A stretch of 64,000 nucleotides of DNA, from contig ML978204.1 in NCBI GenBank assembly GCA_010015745.1, positions 165,237 to 229,236 of the forward strand, written 5' to 3'. The DNA is from Setomelanomma holmii (lineage: Eukaryota; Ascomycota; Dothideomycetes; Pleosporales; Phaeosphaeriaceae). This document shows, piece after piece, positions 33,382 to 43,249 of the stretch. The notes below the pieces were generated by a model, which saw only the letters and a program-made list of their open reading frames with translations, had not been told where the DNA came from and did not search any database. Both the position numbers and the translations under genes were made by a program. The stretch's first letter is position 1. The number at the start of each line of letters is the position of its first letter.

Positions 33382-34054
33382 TCTGTACCGAGACCGAAGT
33401 GGTTGAGCTGCTGTCAGCATGTACGCACCGCAAATCTCGTTCGCAGCAATTATTCCTAGGCCGTATGTAATACGGGTGGTTTCCATGCAGCTTTGTGTCG
33501 TATGCCTTTCTAATGTGCAAACTTCAGCTCGACCGCCGCTACGATGAGTTTTCTTGCGCAGTGAGATAGTGCTTACAAGGCTGTCACGCCTGATCAGGAA
33601 GTTCAAATGAAGTCCACGGGAATTGGTTGGTTGGTCGGTCGCTGACGATCCTGATTCGTGAACACTCCTCGCGACCAAGAACTCCTTCAGGTGCGTGTGC
33701 TGTGTCGGCCTCGCTCTAGATACTGCAACCATCAATCAACCGTCTGACATGCATGATCGTGAGGCTAGTGCTGGTACTTAAGCTTACCTACATCAGCATA
33801 TCGAACAACTTCACATTTGAAGACCCCGCGAGCACTTCCTACTAATACCTTCGGGTCATACCAACCTGCTGAACTCGTCACTAGTAGCTCAGTGCATCTT
33901 CATCGGACCAGATCTCACCGAACGCCCAGGACATTGAATCGAAACTTGTGTCGGAAAACATCGACTGTCAGGAACACGGGCGTTTTCCATCAGCCGTAAG
34001 TGTTTCACCGCACCACAACATATCGTCGAAGTTGAATCGCTTGCTACCATCATC
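33382..34054. other. Intergenic region
   Basis: About 670 nt; no supported gene. Probably the P450 3' end and the GNAT gene promoter. Confidence 0.35.
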
Positions 34055-34921
34055 ATGTCTGCAAACACCAACACCAACACCCCAAACCCCAATAACCCGT
34101 CCTCGCTGAAACCTCGCTACGAAATTCGAAAGCTCGAACCCGAGCACGTCCAGTGGGCGACAGCCATCGTCGGCCACAGCAATGGCTACCATTCTCCAGT
34201 TTGGCCGGTGATCTTTCTGGACGACATGACCACACGCGTCCTCGACTTGCTTGATGCAGGAGATTATCTCGTCCGACACCAAATCAACAGCGGCATGTCC
34301 TTTGGCGTCTTCGACACACAATACGAGTTCAAGACCGAAGAAGCGAAGAAAGTCGGCGGCAAGCTGTTCTGGGACCGCAATGAGCCGAGCATTCAGGAAA
34401 AAGAGGGTTTGGAGGCAGAGGGAGAAAGGATGCTGAAGCAAATGGATTTTCCGCTCGTCAGCGTCGCGCTGGCCTACGATGCCAACAATCCGTTGGACAT
34501 GGAGAAGATGGGACCGCTGATGAATGTCCTGCCGCTGTTTGGTGCATTTTATCACGTTGTCGCGGAACTTGACCAGCGCGATCCGGCTTCATGGCAACCC
34601 ACTGGGCCTGGTCAGGTCTTATTCCGTAATGCGACATCTACACGACGCGACTACGAAGGTAAAGGTATCATGGCTGGGCTGGCGAGATGGCTCATGCGTG
34701 AAGCGGCTCAGAGAGGCTACCGGGGTATCCAGATTGAATGTTTGGCAGATCCTGTGACGCATGTTTGGAGTAAGGGAGCTGAGCAGGATGGGAAATTCAA
34801 GGGTACTGTTGTGAGCGAAGTCGACATGGGGACATATAAGGATGAAGAGGGGAAGTTAGTATTTGCACCAAGCAAGCAACGAGGTACAAAGTGCTGGGTC
34901 GATCTGAACGCGGGGTTCTAG
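34055..34921 (+). CDS. GNAT-like acyltransferase family protein
   Basis: Single-exon 288-aa ORF from the ATG at 34055. After a Asn/Thr/Pro-rich start ('SANTNTNTPNPNNPSS') comes 'YEIRKLEPEHVQWATAIV', the usual opening of GNAT proteins. The middle has 'VSVALAYDANNPLDMEKMGP'. The cofactor-binding region is suggested by 'ATSTRRDYEGKGIMAGLARW', an R-x-x-Y-x-G-K-G variant of motif A, followed by 'MREAAQRGYRGIQIECLADP'. Such fungal proteins are usually annotated as acyl-CoA N-acyltransferase-like; the substrate is unknown. Confidence 0.65.
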   Translation: MSANTNTNTPNPNNPSSLKPRYEIRKLEPEHVQWATAIVGHSNGYHSPVWPVIFLDDMTTRVLDLLDAGDYLVRHQINSGMSFGVFDTQYEFKTEEAKKVGGKLFWDRNEPSIQEKEGLEAEGERMLKQMDFPLVSVALAYDANNPLDMEKMGPLMNVLPLFGAFYHVVAELDQRDPASWQPTGPGQVLFRNATSTRRDYEGKGIMAGLARWLMREAAQRGYRGIQIECLADPVTHVWSKGAEQDGKFKGTVVSEVDMGTYKDEEGKLVFAPSKQRGTKCWVDLNAGF

Positions 34922-35829
34922 GTGGCGAAAGTAGTTGTTCATGCATCGTATAGACACGTAACCTGCTGTAATGTGCCTGCCCTGCTAGAACCCTTGATCT
35001 TAAAACTTGTTCTACTGAAGTTCGGAGAGAAAGGACGATATGCGTGCAATCTCGTATGTTGAAACGAGCACACTGCGGTGCGATATTGACTCGGTGTCGC
35101 CAAGTATGCTGCCATACAATCGAGCGAAAAGTAATCGTGCCTGAGGATTGCGAAGCTGTGGAGCCAAGCATATGTTGGATGACGCTCAGTCAGACGGGCC
35201 GTTCTTTCGCCGAAGGCTAGCGTGACGTAAAAAAGGTCTCCTGCTCCAGCCGAACCACCAACCACCAACCTTCAGTCTCCACTGTGCCCACTTCTCAAGT
35301 ATCAGACAAATCACGCATCGCCTACCGTAGCATCGGCGGCATGGCTGCGGCCATTTGTACGATTCCGCAGTCCCTGAACCGGGCGGAAGCTGACGGCTCG
35401 GCGACTATTTATAGCCGGAAAAATCTACGCCATCCTTGCGTCGAGGATTTTGGTGCGATGATGCTCACGAGCACTGCCTCTGTACGAGGAATGGTAGAGA
35501 GGCGATTGCTCTTAGATGTATTGGCGGAGCCTCAACGACATCGTCTGTGCTTAATCAGGCATTTGACTATCCCTGTTACGCTCGTGGCACAGCAGGCAAG
35601 TATGGCAAAAGGTGGGCAGATGTCGTAAGCTTTAACTAATACTGGGGATCCAAGACGATAATGGTGACCTATCATTCTATTTCTGCTGTGGCCGTACCTC
35701 TGAAGCTCTTTCTCGTCCCTCAGCTATTGCTAGCCTCACATTCGTTTATACATACCAACCAACTATAATATCTACCACATTGTCGTCGTCATCACGTAGA
35801 AGCAGGAAATCAAATTTTGTGACATCGAA
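34922..35829. other. Intergenic region
   Basis: About 900 nt. A 114-codon open frame at 35284-35628 begins with GTG and has no known motif; I do not regard it as a gene. The last part is the chitin synthase leader. Confidence 0.35.
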
Positions 35830-38725
35830 ATGGCGCACAACAGTGAACATGAAGAGCACTATCGTGGACACCAGCTGCAGGATCTGCCCGCGACCGCACA
35901 TGTGTGTATTCGCACATTCGTCGAGAGCATTCATTAACGAATATACCAGTCGCAGTACCCGCCACTACCAGAAGAAGATGCTGCCGATCAGCGGTTGATG
36001 GGCGACCACGAGCCGTCATACTACAATACCTACGACACTGTCTCACCGGCATCGGACTACAACCGACCTCCATCATCCGTATACACCCTCACCGAAACCT
36101 ACGCTTCAGCAGTCCCTCCGAGCACAACATATGCTTCCGAGACATCCCACCAGCCATACGATCCTCACACGCAGCCATACAATCCTCACGCACAGCCATA
36201 CAATTCTCACGCGGACAGCGGAAGCATATCTTCGACGCCTACTGAGACGACTGAGAATTGGGTACAACGGCAGCATACGGTCCGCGGTGTCAAGCGTTCG
36301 AAGACCCGAAAGGTCAAGCTTGTCCAGGGCTCAATCTTGAGTACCGACTATCCGGTCCCGAGTGCTGTCCAAAATGCTGTTGAGCCACGCTACATCAACG
36401 CTGAGGATGCCTTCGAGGATGAATTCACGAAACTACGCTACACAGCTGCAACATGTGATCCAAACGACTTCACTCTCGCGAACGGTTACAACCTGCGATC
36501 GAACATGTATAATCGCCACACTGAACTCCTGATTGCAATCACCTACTACAATGAGGACAAGACTCTGCTAGCTCGCACCCTACACGGCGTTATGCGCAAC
36601 GTTCGTGATATCGTCAACTTAAAGAAGTCAAAATTTTGGAATAAGGGCGGACCCGCATGGCAAAAGATTGTCGTCTGTATGGTGTTTGATGGTATCGACA
36701 ATGTGGACAAGGAAGTCTTCGATGTCCTCGCCACCGTCGGCATCTACCAAGACGGTATCCTCAAGAAGGATGTGAATGGCAAAGAGACGGTCGCGCACAT
36801 TTTCGAGTACACCAGCCAAATCTCCGTGACGCCGGAACACAATCTCATCCGACCAGACAGTAACGAAAGCGAATCGAATCTTCCGCCCGTGCAGTTCATC
36901 TTTTGCTTGAAGCAGAAGAATAGCAAGAAGATCAACTCGCATCGTTGGCTGTTCAATGGCTTCGGTAGGATTCTCAATCCAGAGGTGACTATCCTCATCG
37001 ACGCGGGAACAAAGCCAGGAACAAGATCACTCCTTTCCTTGTGGGAGGCGTTCTACAACGACAAAAATCTCGGTGGCGCATGCGGCGAGATTCATGCCAT
37101 GCTTGAGGGCGGAAAGGCGTTGTTGAACCCGCTCGTTGCGATTCAGAACTTCGAATACAAGATCTCGAATATCCTAGACAAGCCACTCGAGAGCGCATTC
37201 GGGTATGTGAGCGTTCTCCCGGGAGCGTTTTCGGCGTATCGATTCAGGGCGATCATGGGCAGGCCACTTGAACAGTACTTTCATGGCGATCACACTCTGT
37301 CCAAAACACTAGGCAAGAAAGGCATAGACGGCATGAACATCTTCAAGAAGAACATGTTCCTCGCAGAAGACAGAATTCTGTGTTTCGAGCTCGTAGCCAA
37401 AGCCGGCCAACGATGGTAAGTACAACCCAATCCCCTCGTCCACCATCAACTAATCCTTTCAGGCATCTCTCCTACGTCAAGGCCTCCAAAGGCGAAACCG
37501 ACGTCCCCGACGGCGTCGCCGAACTCATCGGCCAACGCCGCCGTTGGCTCAACGGCTCCTTCGCTGCCTCCATCTACTCCATCATGCACTTTGCGCGTCT
37601 CTACAAGTCCGGGCACGGCATTATCCGGCTCTTCTTCTTGCACTTGCAGCTCATCTACAACTGCGCGCAGACATTCTTCACCTGGTTCTCGCTGGCTTCG
37701 TACTACCTCACCACCACCGTCATCATGGACCTCGTCGGCAAACCGCAGCCCGCGACGAATTATCATGGCTGGCCGTTTGGCGATAAAGTCACGCCGATCT
37801 TTAATGTGATTTTGACGTATATATATGTTAGTTTCCTGATCCTGCAGTTCATCCTCGCCTTAGGGAATAGGCCCAAGGGCTCGCGACACAGCTACATGGC
37901 CTCCTTCATCGTTTTCGGCGCCATCCAAACATATCTCCTCGTTCTCACCGTATACCTCGTCTACCGCGCCTTCAGCACCAAGCCGATCGGCCAACAAATC
38001 AGTTTTGCCTCCGCACAAGCGTTTTTCGATTCCTTCTTTGGCGAAAAGACGGGCATTGCTGGGCTGATTATCATCGCGCTGATCACGATCTACGGCCTGA
38101 ATTACGTGGCTAGCTTCATGTACGGGGATCCCTGGCATATGTTCCACAGTTATCCGCAGTATATGGTGCTCATGTCGACGTACATCAACGTGCTCATGGT
38201 CTACGCATTCAACAACTGGCACGACGTATCCTGGGGCACCAAGGGCTCGGACGTCGCAGAATCGCTACCTAGTGCCGTCATGGTCAAGGGCGAAGTCGCC
38301 GTGGTCGAAGAAATCGCGCCCGAGCAAGAGGATATCGACGAGCGGTTTGAAAAGGTTGTCAAGCGCGCGTTGGCGCCGAGTAAGAGCAGCGAAGGGGACA
38401 AGCCGAAGAGAAAGGAGACTGAAGACTCGTATAAGAGTTTTAGGACGGGTTTGGTGTATAGTTGGTTGATTTCGAATGTTGCGCTGATCATTATTGTTAC
38501 GAGCAATTCGTTTAGCACGGTTGGAGTCGGGGTAAGATCCACTTCCTGACTGGATTTCGTGGGGAAATGCTAACGTGTTTTATTTAGCCTGCTGCGACGA
38601 CGCGGATACCGCTTTACTTCAAGATCTTGCTATACAGCACGGCCGTGCTCGCTATCATCAGGTTTCTGGGTTTCTTGTGGTTCCTAACAGGAACATGGGT
38701 CAGGGCGCTTTTCAGGAAGCGATAG
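35830..38725 (+). CDS. Chitin synthase (division 1, class I-III type), 4 exons
   Basis: Exons 35830-35901, 35950-37415, 37463-38531 and 38588-38725 (introns of 48, 47 and 56 nt) encode 914 aa. The first short exon ('MAHNSEHEEHYRGHQLQDLP') is inferred from an in-phase GTGTGT..CCAG intron; without it there is an in-frame stop upstream of 35950. The cytoplasmic GT2 domain shows 'LLIAITYYNEDKTLLARTLH', 'GTKPGTRSLLSLWEAF', 'GACGEIHAMLEGG', EDRIL at 497-501 and the processive motif QRRRW at 537-541. Six or more membrane helices follow. The N-terminus carries three tandem heptads (QPYDPHT, QPYNPHA, QPYNSHA). The enzyme polymerises UDP-GlcNAc into wall chitin at the plasma membrane. It looks intact. 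Confidence 0.93.
36151..36213 (+). repeat. Three 21-bp tandem repeats in the chitin synthase coding region
   Basis: Units at 36151-36171, 36172-36192 and 36193-36213 differ at a few positions each and encode QPYDPHT, QPYNPHA and QPYNSHA in the disordered N-terminal region. Copy number may vary between strains. Confidence 0.8.
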
Positions 38726-38885
38726 GCCTGCTTCATACTTGAGCTGCCACCTAGGTGGTACTAGGATGAGCGAAATATTGCATGGTCGCTCTTGGAGTAA
38801 AAGTTGGGCGGCATAGCGTTCCACATAGATAAACATTCAATACCTAATACCACACCATGTTACCCCTATTTCCATCCTCGCACAC

Positions 38886-39203
38886 CTAACTAGGTCCAAA
38901 CCGAACCTGCTTCCAAGCCCTCCTCTCACCCAGCGGCCTCGTCCAATCCCACTCCCCATGCTCTCCACCTTCCCTTGGCCAAGGTCGCCAGCTCCCATGA
39001 TTCATATCGAATGCGCCTTCTTCGACACGCTGCAAGTTATCTAGACTCAAACAGTGGCGACCTGGCTGTTCCCGGCGACCCGTAAACCAAGGGTCTTCAC
39101 TCAGTGGCCGTGGAGTGTTGTAGCAGTAATCGTTCCCTGAGCCGCGACCGACGCGCTGAACGTGGTGTGCGCCTGGGCGGCGGTAGTAGGATTCGTGGAC
39201 CAT
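38886..39203 (-). CDS. Hypothetical small protein, 105 aa
   Basis: ATG at 39203 and an open frame to 38886, convergent with the chitin synthase gene. The protein is rich in Arg, Gly, Trp and Pro ('ESYYRRPGAHHVQRVGRGSG', 'YNTPRPLSEDPWFTGRREQP', 'SWRPWPREGGEHGEWDWTRP'), with no signal peptide or membrane helix. I do not recognise a family. Composition is even over its length and the start is a true ATG, so a real gene is plausible. Confidence 0.45.
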   Translation of the reverse strand: MVHESYYRRPGAHHVQRVGRGSGNDYCYNTPRPLSEDPWFTGRREQPGRHCLSLDNLQRVEEGAFDMNHGSWRPWPREGGEHGEWDWTRPLGERRAWKQVRFGPS

Positions 39204-39556
39204 GGTTTCTAGATGATGTTTTCACTGTGTTAGTGGTTGGGCGGTTGGTATAGGGTTGTTGATTGCGTTGCTGCCCTTCCGTAGCTTGGTGAGGACAATA
39301 GAAAGGCTGGGACAGATGTCGAGGAATTCGATTTTTATATAATGATGTCGTGAAGGAGAGACCAGGCTGACGTCGGGGTGCTTGAGTTGGCAATGTCAGC
39401 TTGACGCTCATATTTCGACTTCACTCTGCCCGTGAGTAGGCAATAGGTCGCACGAATCGCGAATCTTGTGGTGTGAATGACTTTTTGTGATTGATGTTTT
39501 CGCTTGCAATGCGATGTCATAGATTGTCAACTTGAAGACGCCTCGAGTGTTCCACT
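39204..39556. other. Intergenic region
   Basis: About 350 nt between two leftward genes. No supported feature. Confidence 0.3.
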
Positions 39557-41386
39557 TCATGGATCCTCAGCATCACGGATCTTGTCGATCTGGTCTCGAA
39601 GCGTTGGCGCACACGGATCCAATAGAATCGTATCATCTCTCGCCAGCCGTACTTGTGATGTGTCAAGGTCTGGTGAGGGCACATTCGAAACCTCGCTGTC
39701 CATCGAAGACGATGCAGTAGCGCTCGCGACCAGCATTGCTGCAGGGTCAAGATATCCGAGCGCGGGCAGGTCTTTCCAGTTTCTTGTCCGGATGCATTCT
39801 GCCAGGAAGCACAGAATCACAATTGCATTTGTGATGCCGATGAGATAGATGTAGGTCTTGGCACCGATACGGTATGCAGTCTGGCTAACCGTGACAGAAA
39901 CCTGCTTGCTATCCTGCTGGATGTACATTTGTGCGCCGGAATACGCCACGAGCATATCATCCGCCATCGCTAGGAGAGCTGTTTCTACGCCGGGTAGAGT
40001 CGCGGCATCGAACGAGTAAGCTGGTCGCCTGTTACCGTGCGCCCGGGAGTTCTGAACATAATCGGTTATGCTTTGATTGAAAGCATTGCCAAGCGCAGAG
40101 ACGTGTAACGAGGTCTGTAGTTTTGCAATAATCGAAAACTGGCGCACAAGGGAGTGCGTGAGGTTGGCAGCACCCAAAAAGAATTCGCGGATCGGGTAGA
40201 GCGGAGTGACTGTAACAGAGTTGTCGCGGAGATCAACCACGACTCGGAAGAGAGTGGGATTGAACGTGAAGGTGCATTGGATGTTGTTGAGATATGCGTA
40301 ATTCTTTCCAGCTGCGAAAGCCAGTATGCGCCGAGAGTCCTCGTCGTTCCCGGTAACTCCAATGCCCACGATCGCGTCGGGTCCCAGGCCCAGGTAAGCT
40401 GATTCCTCAGGCCCATGGTTGCCACTGTTGGGCAAGTTCCCGCTAGCCATATAGATGGTAGAGTCGTTGGTGGAGTGCAGCTGGTAGTCACTACTTGCGT
40501 TGTAGGCACACTTCACGGTGGTATAGAAATTGGTCTCATGGTAGTCGTAGCCTTGCGACCACTCATTTTGCAGATGCTTATCTTCGACACCAACGGTCGC
40601 GCCAACGCCATATGAGCGTCCAATGTACTCGAATCGGGAGGTGTCGTACTTCCGGTGTCGCCTTGTCTGGCCGTCAGTGGTAGATGATGATGACGCTGAA
40701 TTCATAAGGCTGGCTTGCATGTGAATTCCGACGGAGTACGAGAAAAGACCATGCTCATTACTGACGATAGAGGGCTGCTCGTCACCTTCTATCCGCCAAT
40801 CCCGAATCTGAGAGGCGTTATAGTATGCTGGAATAGACAGCGTGTCGGCACTGATTACGGCGCTCGCAATTGGCGTCACGGCGCCGACCCAGATCGCCAC
40901 AGGCATGGCTGTGAGGACGACGAACGCAAGACAAGGAAGAAGAAGTCGGAGAGGGAGGCGACAATCTATGTATCGAAGACACAGGCTGTTCCAGAACCGC
41001 GTCATGCTGAGGGATGCAGGATTCGAAGCCCAGTGAGCGCGGGTCGCCCAATTGATGAGGCTGCAAAGTGTCGACATCTGGATCATGGCTAAGCCATTCG
41101 ATAGTAATTGCAGGACGAATTGGACAGTAGCTCGATCATGCTTGACGAAATCGCAGACACGTGAGGGACATCCTAGTGTTCGCTTTCGCGCGTCCGCTTC
41201 CAGCAGGACGGAACTAGATACAGTTGTTATTATAAGCCCCATGACCATGAGAACTGTTGTCCAACTCTTTCGTTGGCTTTTCGGAGGTTGATGTGCCTCA
41301 TTATCATCGACCTCCTTGGTTTCCTCGTCTAGAGATGATCTTGAGCTGAGGTCATCGAGCGCGATTCTCGTGTATCCGGTAGCCAT
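39557..41386 (-). CDS. Polytopic membrane protein of unknown function, intronless
   Basis: 609-aa ORF from the ATG at 41386 (upstream frame is open but starts only with GTG). A cytosolic N-terminus ('TRIALDDLSSRSSLDEETKE') is followed by a helix 'TTVLMVMGLIITTVSSSVLL', another near 'FVLQLLSNGLAMIQMST', and a third 'LPCLAFVVLTAMPVAIWVGA'. Then comes a long, N-glycosylatable extracytoplasmic region of about 350 residues ('YNASQIRDW', 'CAYNASSDYQLHSTNDSTI', 'NLTHSLVRQFS'), a last helix 'IYLIGITNAIVILCFLAECI' and a cytosolic tail. This layout matches a large group of uncharacterised fungal transmembrane proteins. No enzymatic motif is recognised. Confidence 0.75.
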   Translation of the reverse strand: MATGYTRIALDDLSSRSSLDEETKEVDDNEAHQPPKSQRKSWTTVLMVMGLIITTVSSSVLLEADARKRTLGCPSRVCDFVKHDRATVQFVLQLLSNGLAMIQMSTLCSLINWATRAHWASNPASLSMTRFWNSLCLRYIDCRLPLRLLLPCLAFVVLTAMPVAIWVGAVTPIASAVISADTLSIPAYYNASQIRDWRIEGDEQPSIVSNEHGLFSYSVGIHMQASLMNSASSSSTTDGQTRRHRKYDTSRFEYIGRSYGVGATVGVEDKHLQNEWSQGYDYHETNFYTTVKCAYNASSDYQLHSTNDSTIYMASGNLPNSGNHGPEESAYLGLGPDAIVGIGVTGNDEDSRRILAFAAGKNYAYLNNIQCTFTFNPTLFRVVVDLRDNSVTVTPLYPIREFFLGAANLTHSLVRQFSIIAKLQTSLHVSALGNAFNQSITDYVQNSRAHGNRRPAYSFDAATLPGVETALLAMADDMLVAYSGAQMYIQQDSKQVSVTVSQTAYRIGAKTYIYLIGITNAIVILCFLAECIRTRNWKDLPALGYLDPAAMLVASATASSSMDSEVSNVPSPDLDTSQVRLARDDTILLDPCAPTLRDQIDKIRDAEDP

Positions 41387-41807
41387 AATTGAGACCCACT
41401 GTTGCCATGAGGAGATGCTGTTGTCGAAGCCGACCCTGAGCAAGACAGGAGCGGTTGTTGTTGTCAAAGGGGAAGAAAATGTGCGGCTGAAACTTGACAG
41501 CAGCCACTGATGTGCTAAGGTGACGGGCCGAGAGCTAGAGCCGCATGGACACCCGTCAGCCTCCACGCTATTGAGCACAGCCACGCTGACGGACCTGTGT
41601 CCAAAGCAATTGCAGTCAAAGGTCTGCCCGAATGCGCCGGATTTTGTGGTGTAATAGTTGTTTGAATGGCCTAAAAGCTACTGGAAGACTTCCGCTAGAG
41701 GTGGTACTTTCTGGTCAGACAGGTTGCATGTGAATTGGGTATCTAAGAGCTTTAGAAATGCCTGAACGGTGTCAAAAAGGTGGGCAGAGGAACCACTGCG
41801 TACACGA

Positions 41808-42806
41808 CTAATCTTCGTCGCGCTTATGGCGAGGGGAGCGAGCGCGATACGGTAGTGGAGAGCGCCTAGATCGCGGCCTTTCCTCTCCATCACTGTCACT
41901 TGCTGAGCGTCGTCGATCTCGCTCGCGTTTGTCTGCGTGACCATTCCGTCGCTCGCGAGTGCGATTATGCTGCCGATGCCGACTTTCATCCCTTGAACCG
42001 TCGCGGTGTCTTGACTTCCTGTGGCGGCGTTCATCGTCGGAATCACGGTCGCGGCTCTTCCTCTCGTCTCTGTGCCGCGAGTGTCGGTCGCGTCTGCCGT
42101 CCTCCTCCTCGTCTTTGATACGCTTCTTGTCCCTGTCACGGTGACGGTCTCGTGACCCCTCTCGTCGATATTTATCGCGCCTACGTGCTCCTTCTTTCTC
42201 TCTCCTCTTGGCCTTCTTCAGCTTCCGTAGGGCATCATCCACCTTCTCGTGCTGCCGCTTGATCATGGAGTCGCGCATCGGGTCGTCTTCATCCAGCTTG
42301 TCCATTAACCGCTCAAGCTCGATCTCCTCCGGTAGCAGTGGCCTGTCCTCGTCTGACTCGCTCTCACTAGCGGTCTTTCGCCGCTTGCGCCTGCCTTCCT
42401 CCGACTCGTTGCCTGGGTCGAGGTCTAGCTCGCCCATTGTGTTATCCCTCATGTCCTCGTCGTCCTTTGGCTTGTAGCGTGCGTGATCGACCCTTAGCAC
42501 ACGGTCCATGATGGTCGCGCCACCTAGATTGTCCACGGCCAGATCGCAGCTCCTCTGGTCCTCGTACTTGATCCAAGCAAAGCCACGTGACTTCCCTGTC
42601 TCTTTGTCGCGCGCCAGCTTGATCCATACCGGCTCCCCAAACTGCGAGAATATGGTTATAACGTCACCCTCAGAGAGCTCGAAGGGCAGGCCGCCGACGT
42701 TGATAAAGGCCGTGTCGCGGTAGTCGGTATGCCATGAGCCTTCCGGACCGATGCCAGCTTCAAGTTCGCGCTTATTCAGCTGCTGGATAGCGCGGACTGA
42801 GTTCAT
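41808..42806 (-). CDS. IST3: Ist3/Cwf29-like RNA-binding protein (RRM plus charged tail)
   Basis: 332-aa single-exon ORF from the ATG at 42806. The N-terminal 'NSVRAIQQLNKRELEAGI' and 'SWHTDYRDTAFINVGGLPFE' are typical of Ist3/Snu17. The RRM (about residues 30-115) has RNP2-like 'AFINVGGL' and RNP1 'SRGFAWIKY', then 'VDHARYKPK'. The remaining 200 or more residues are a long, highly charged RD/RS/RE/KR tail ('RREKEGARRRDKYRREGSRD') of low complexity. Ist3 is a subunit of the RES complex of the spliceosome with Bud13 and Pml1, needed for pre-mRNA retention and splicing; it binds the U2 snRNP. Expected in the nucleus. Confidence 0.87.
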   Translation of the reverse strand: MNSVRAIQQLNKRELEAGIGPEGSWHTDYRDTAFINVGGLPFELSEGDVITIFSQFGEPVWIKLARDKETGKSRGFAWIKYEDQRSCDLAVDNLGGATIMDRVLRVDHARYKPKDDEDMRDNTMGELDLDPGNESEEGRRKRRKTASESESDEDRPLLPEEIELERLMDKLDEDDPMRDSMIKRQHEKVDDALRKLKKAKRREKEGARRRDKYRREGSRDRHRDRDKKRIKDEEEDGRRDRHSRHRDERKSRDRDSDDERRHRKSRHRDGSRDESRHRQHNRTRERRNGHADKRERDRRRSASDSDGEERPRSRRSPLPYRARSPRHKRDED

Positions 42807-43249
42807 GGTGGGGAGGTGCAATCAGACGGCGGAGGTGAGTGCTCGTGAGGAAGGTGCGACGGAGAGCTCGCAGTGCTTGAGATGTTGAATATGCTACTGT
42901 TGTCGCATTGAGATGCTGTAGTTGGGTAATCGTTTTGTATTGTATAGCCCCGTCTTTCGTGCGACTTTGCCTCGACGTGGCTGTGATAGTTCTGTGTATG
43001 CGGAGGTGAATTCCGCAACTTTTTGGAGCTCGGTCTTGGCAGGGCAAGACATTGGACCCCTGCACAAAAGCTCCCCATGAACACATGCACCCAGACAATC
43101 ACCACAACAGAGACATTGATAGCAATTCACTGCGCGTCGCATCGCGCTTACCCATTTCCATGCACGACGTCCCATCCGAGCTTATTCCTGCCCAATACCA
43201 TTGATTGCACGCGACATCCACGTATCGCGAGCTCCGCAACACCTCCGCA
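42807..43249. other. Divergent intergenic region
   Basis: About 440 nt between the divergent IST3-like and dynein light intermediate chain genes; presumably both promoters. No distinct element recognised. Confidence 0.35.

Noticed and set aside
31762..34921. Secondary-metabolite cluster around the P450 and GNAT-like genes
   Set aside because: No polyketide synthase, NRPS, terpene cyclase or pathway regulator is found within the window near them, so a cluster is not supported.
35284..35628. 114-codon open frame upstream of the chitin synthase
   Set aside because: Starts with GTG, shows no motif and is not linked in frame to the chitin synthase exons.
38747..38758. Perfect 12-bp palindrome CCACCTAGGTGG just after the chitin synthase stop
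   Set aside because: Seen once; too short to call a terminator or binding site, and eukaryotic genes do not use hairpin terminators.
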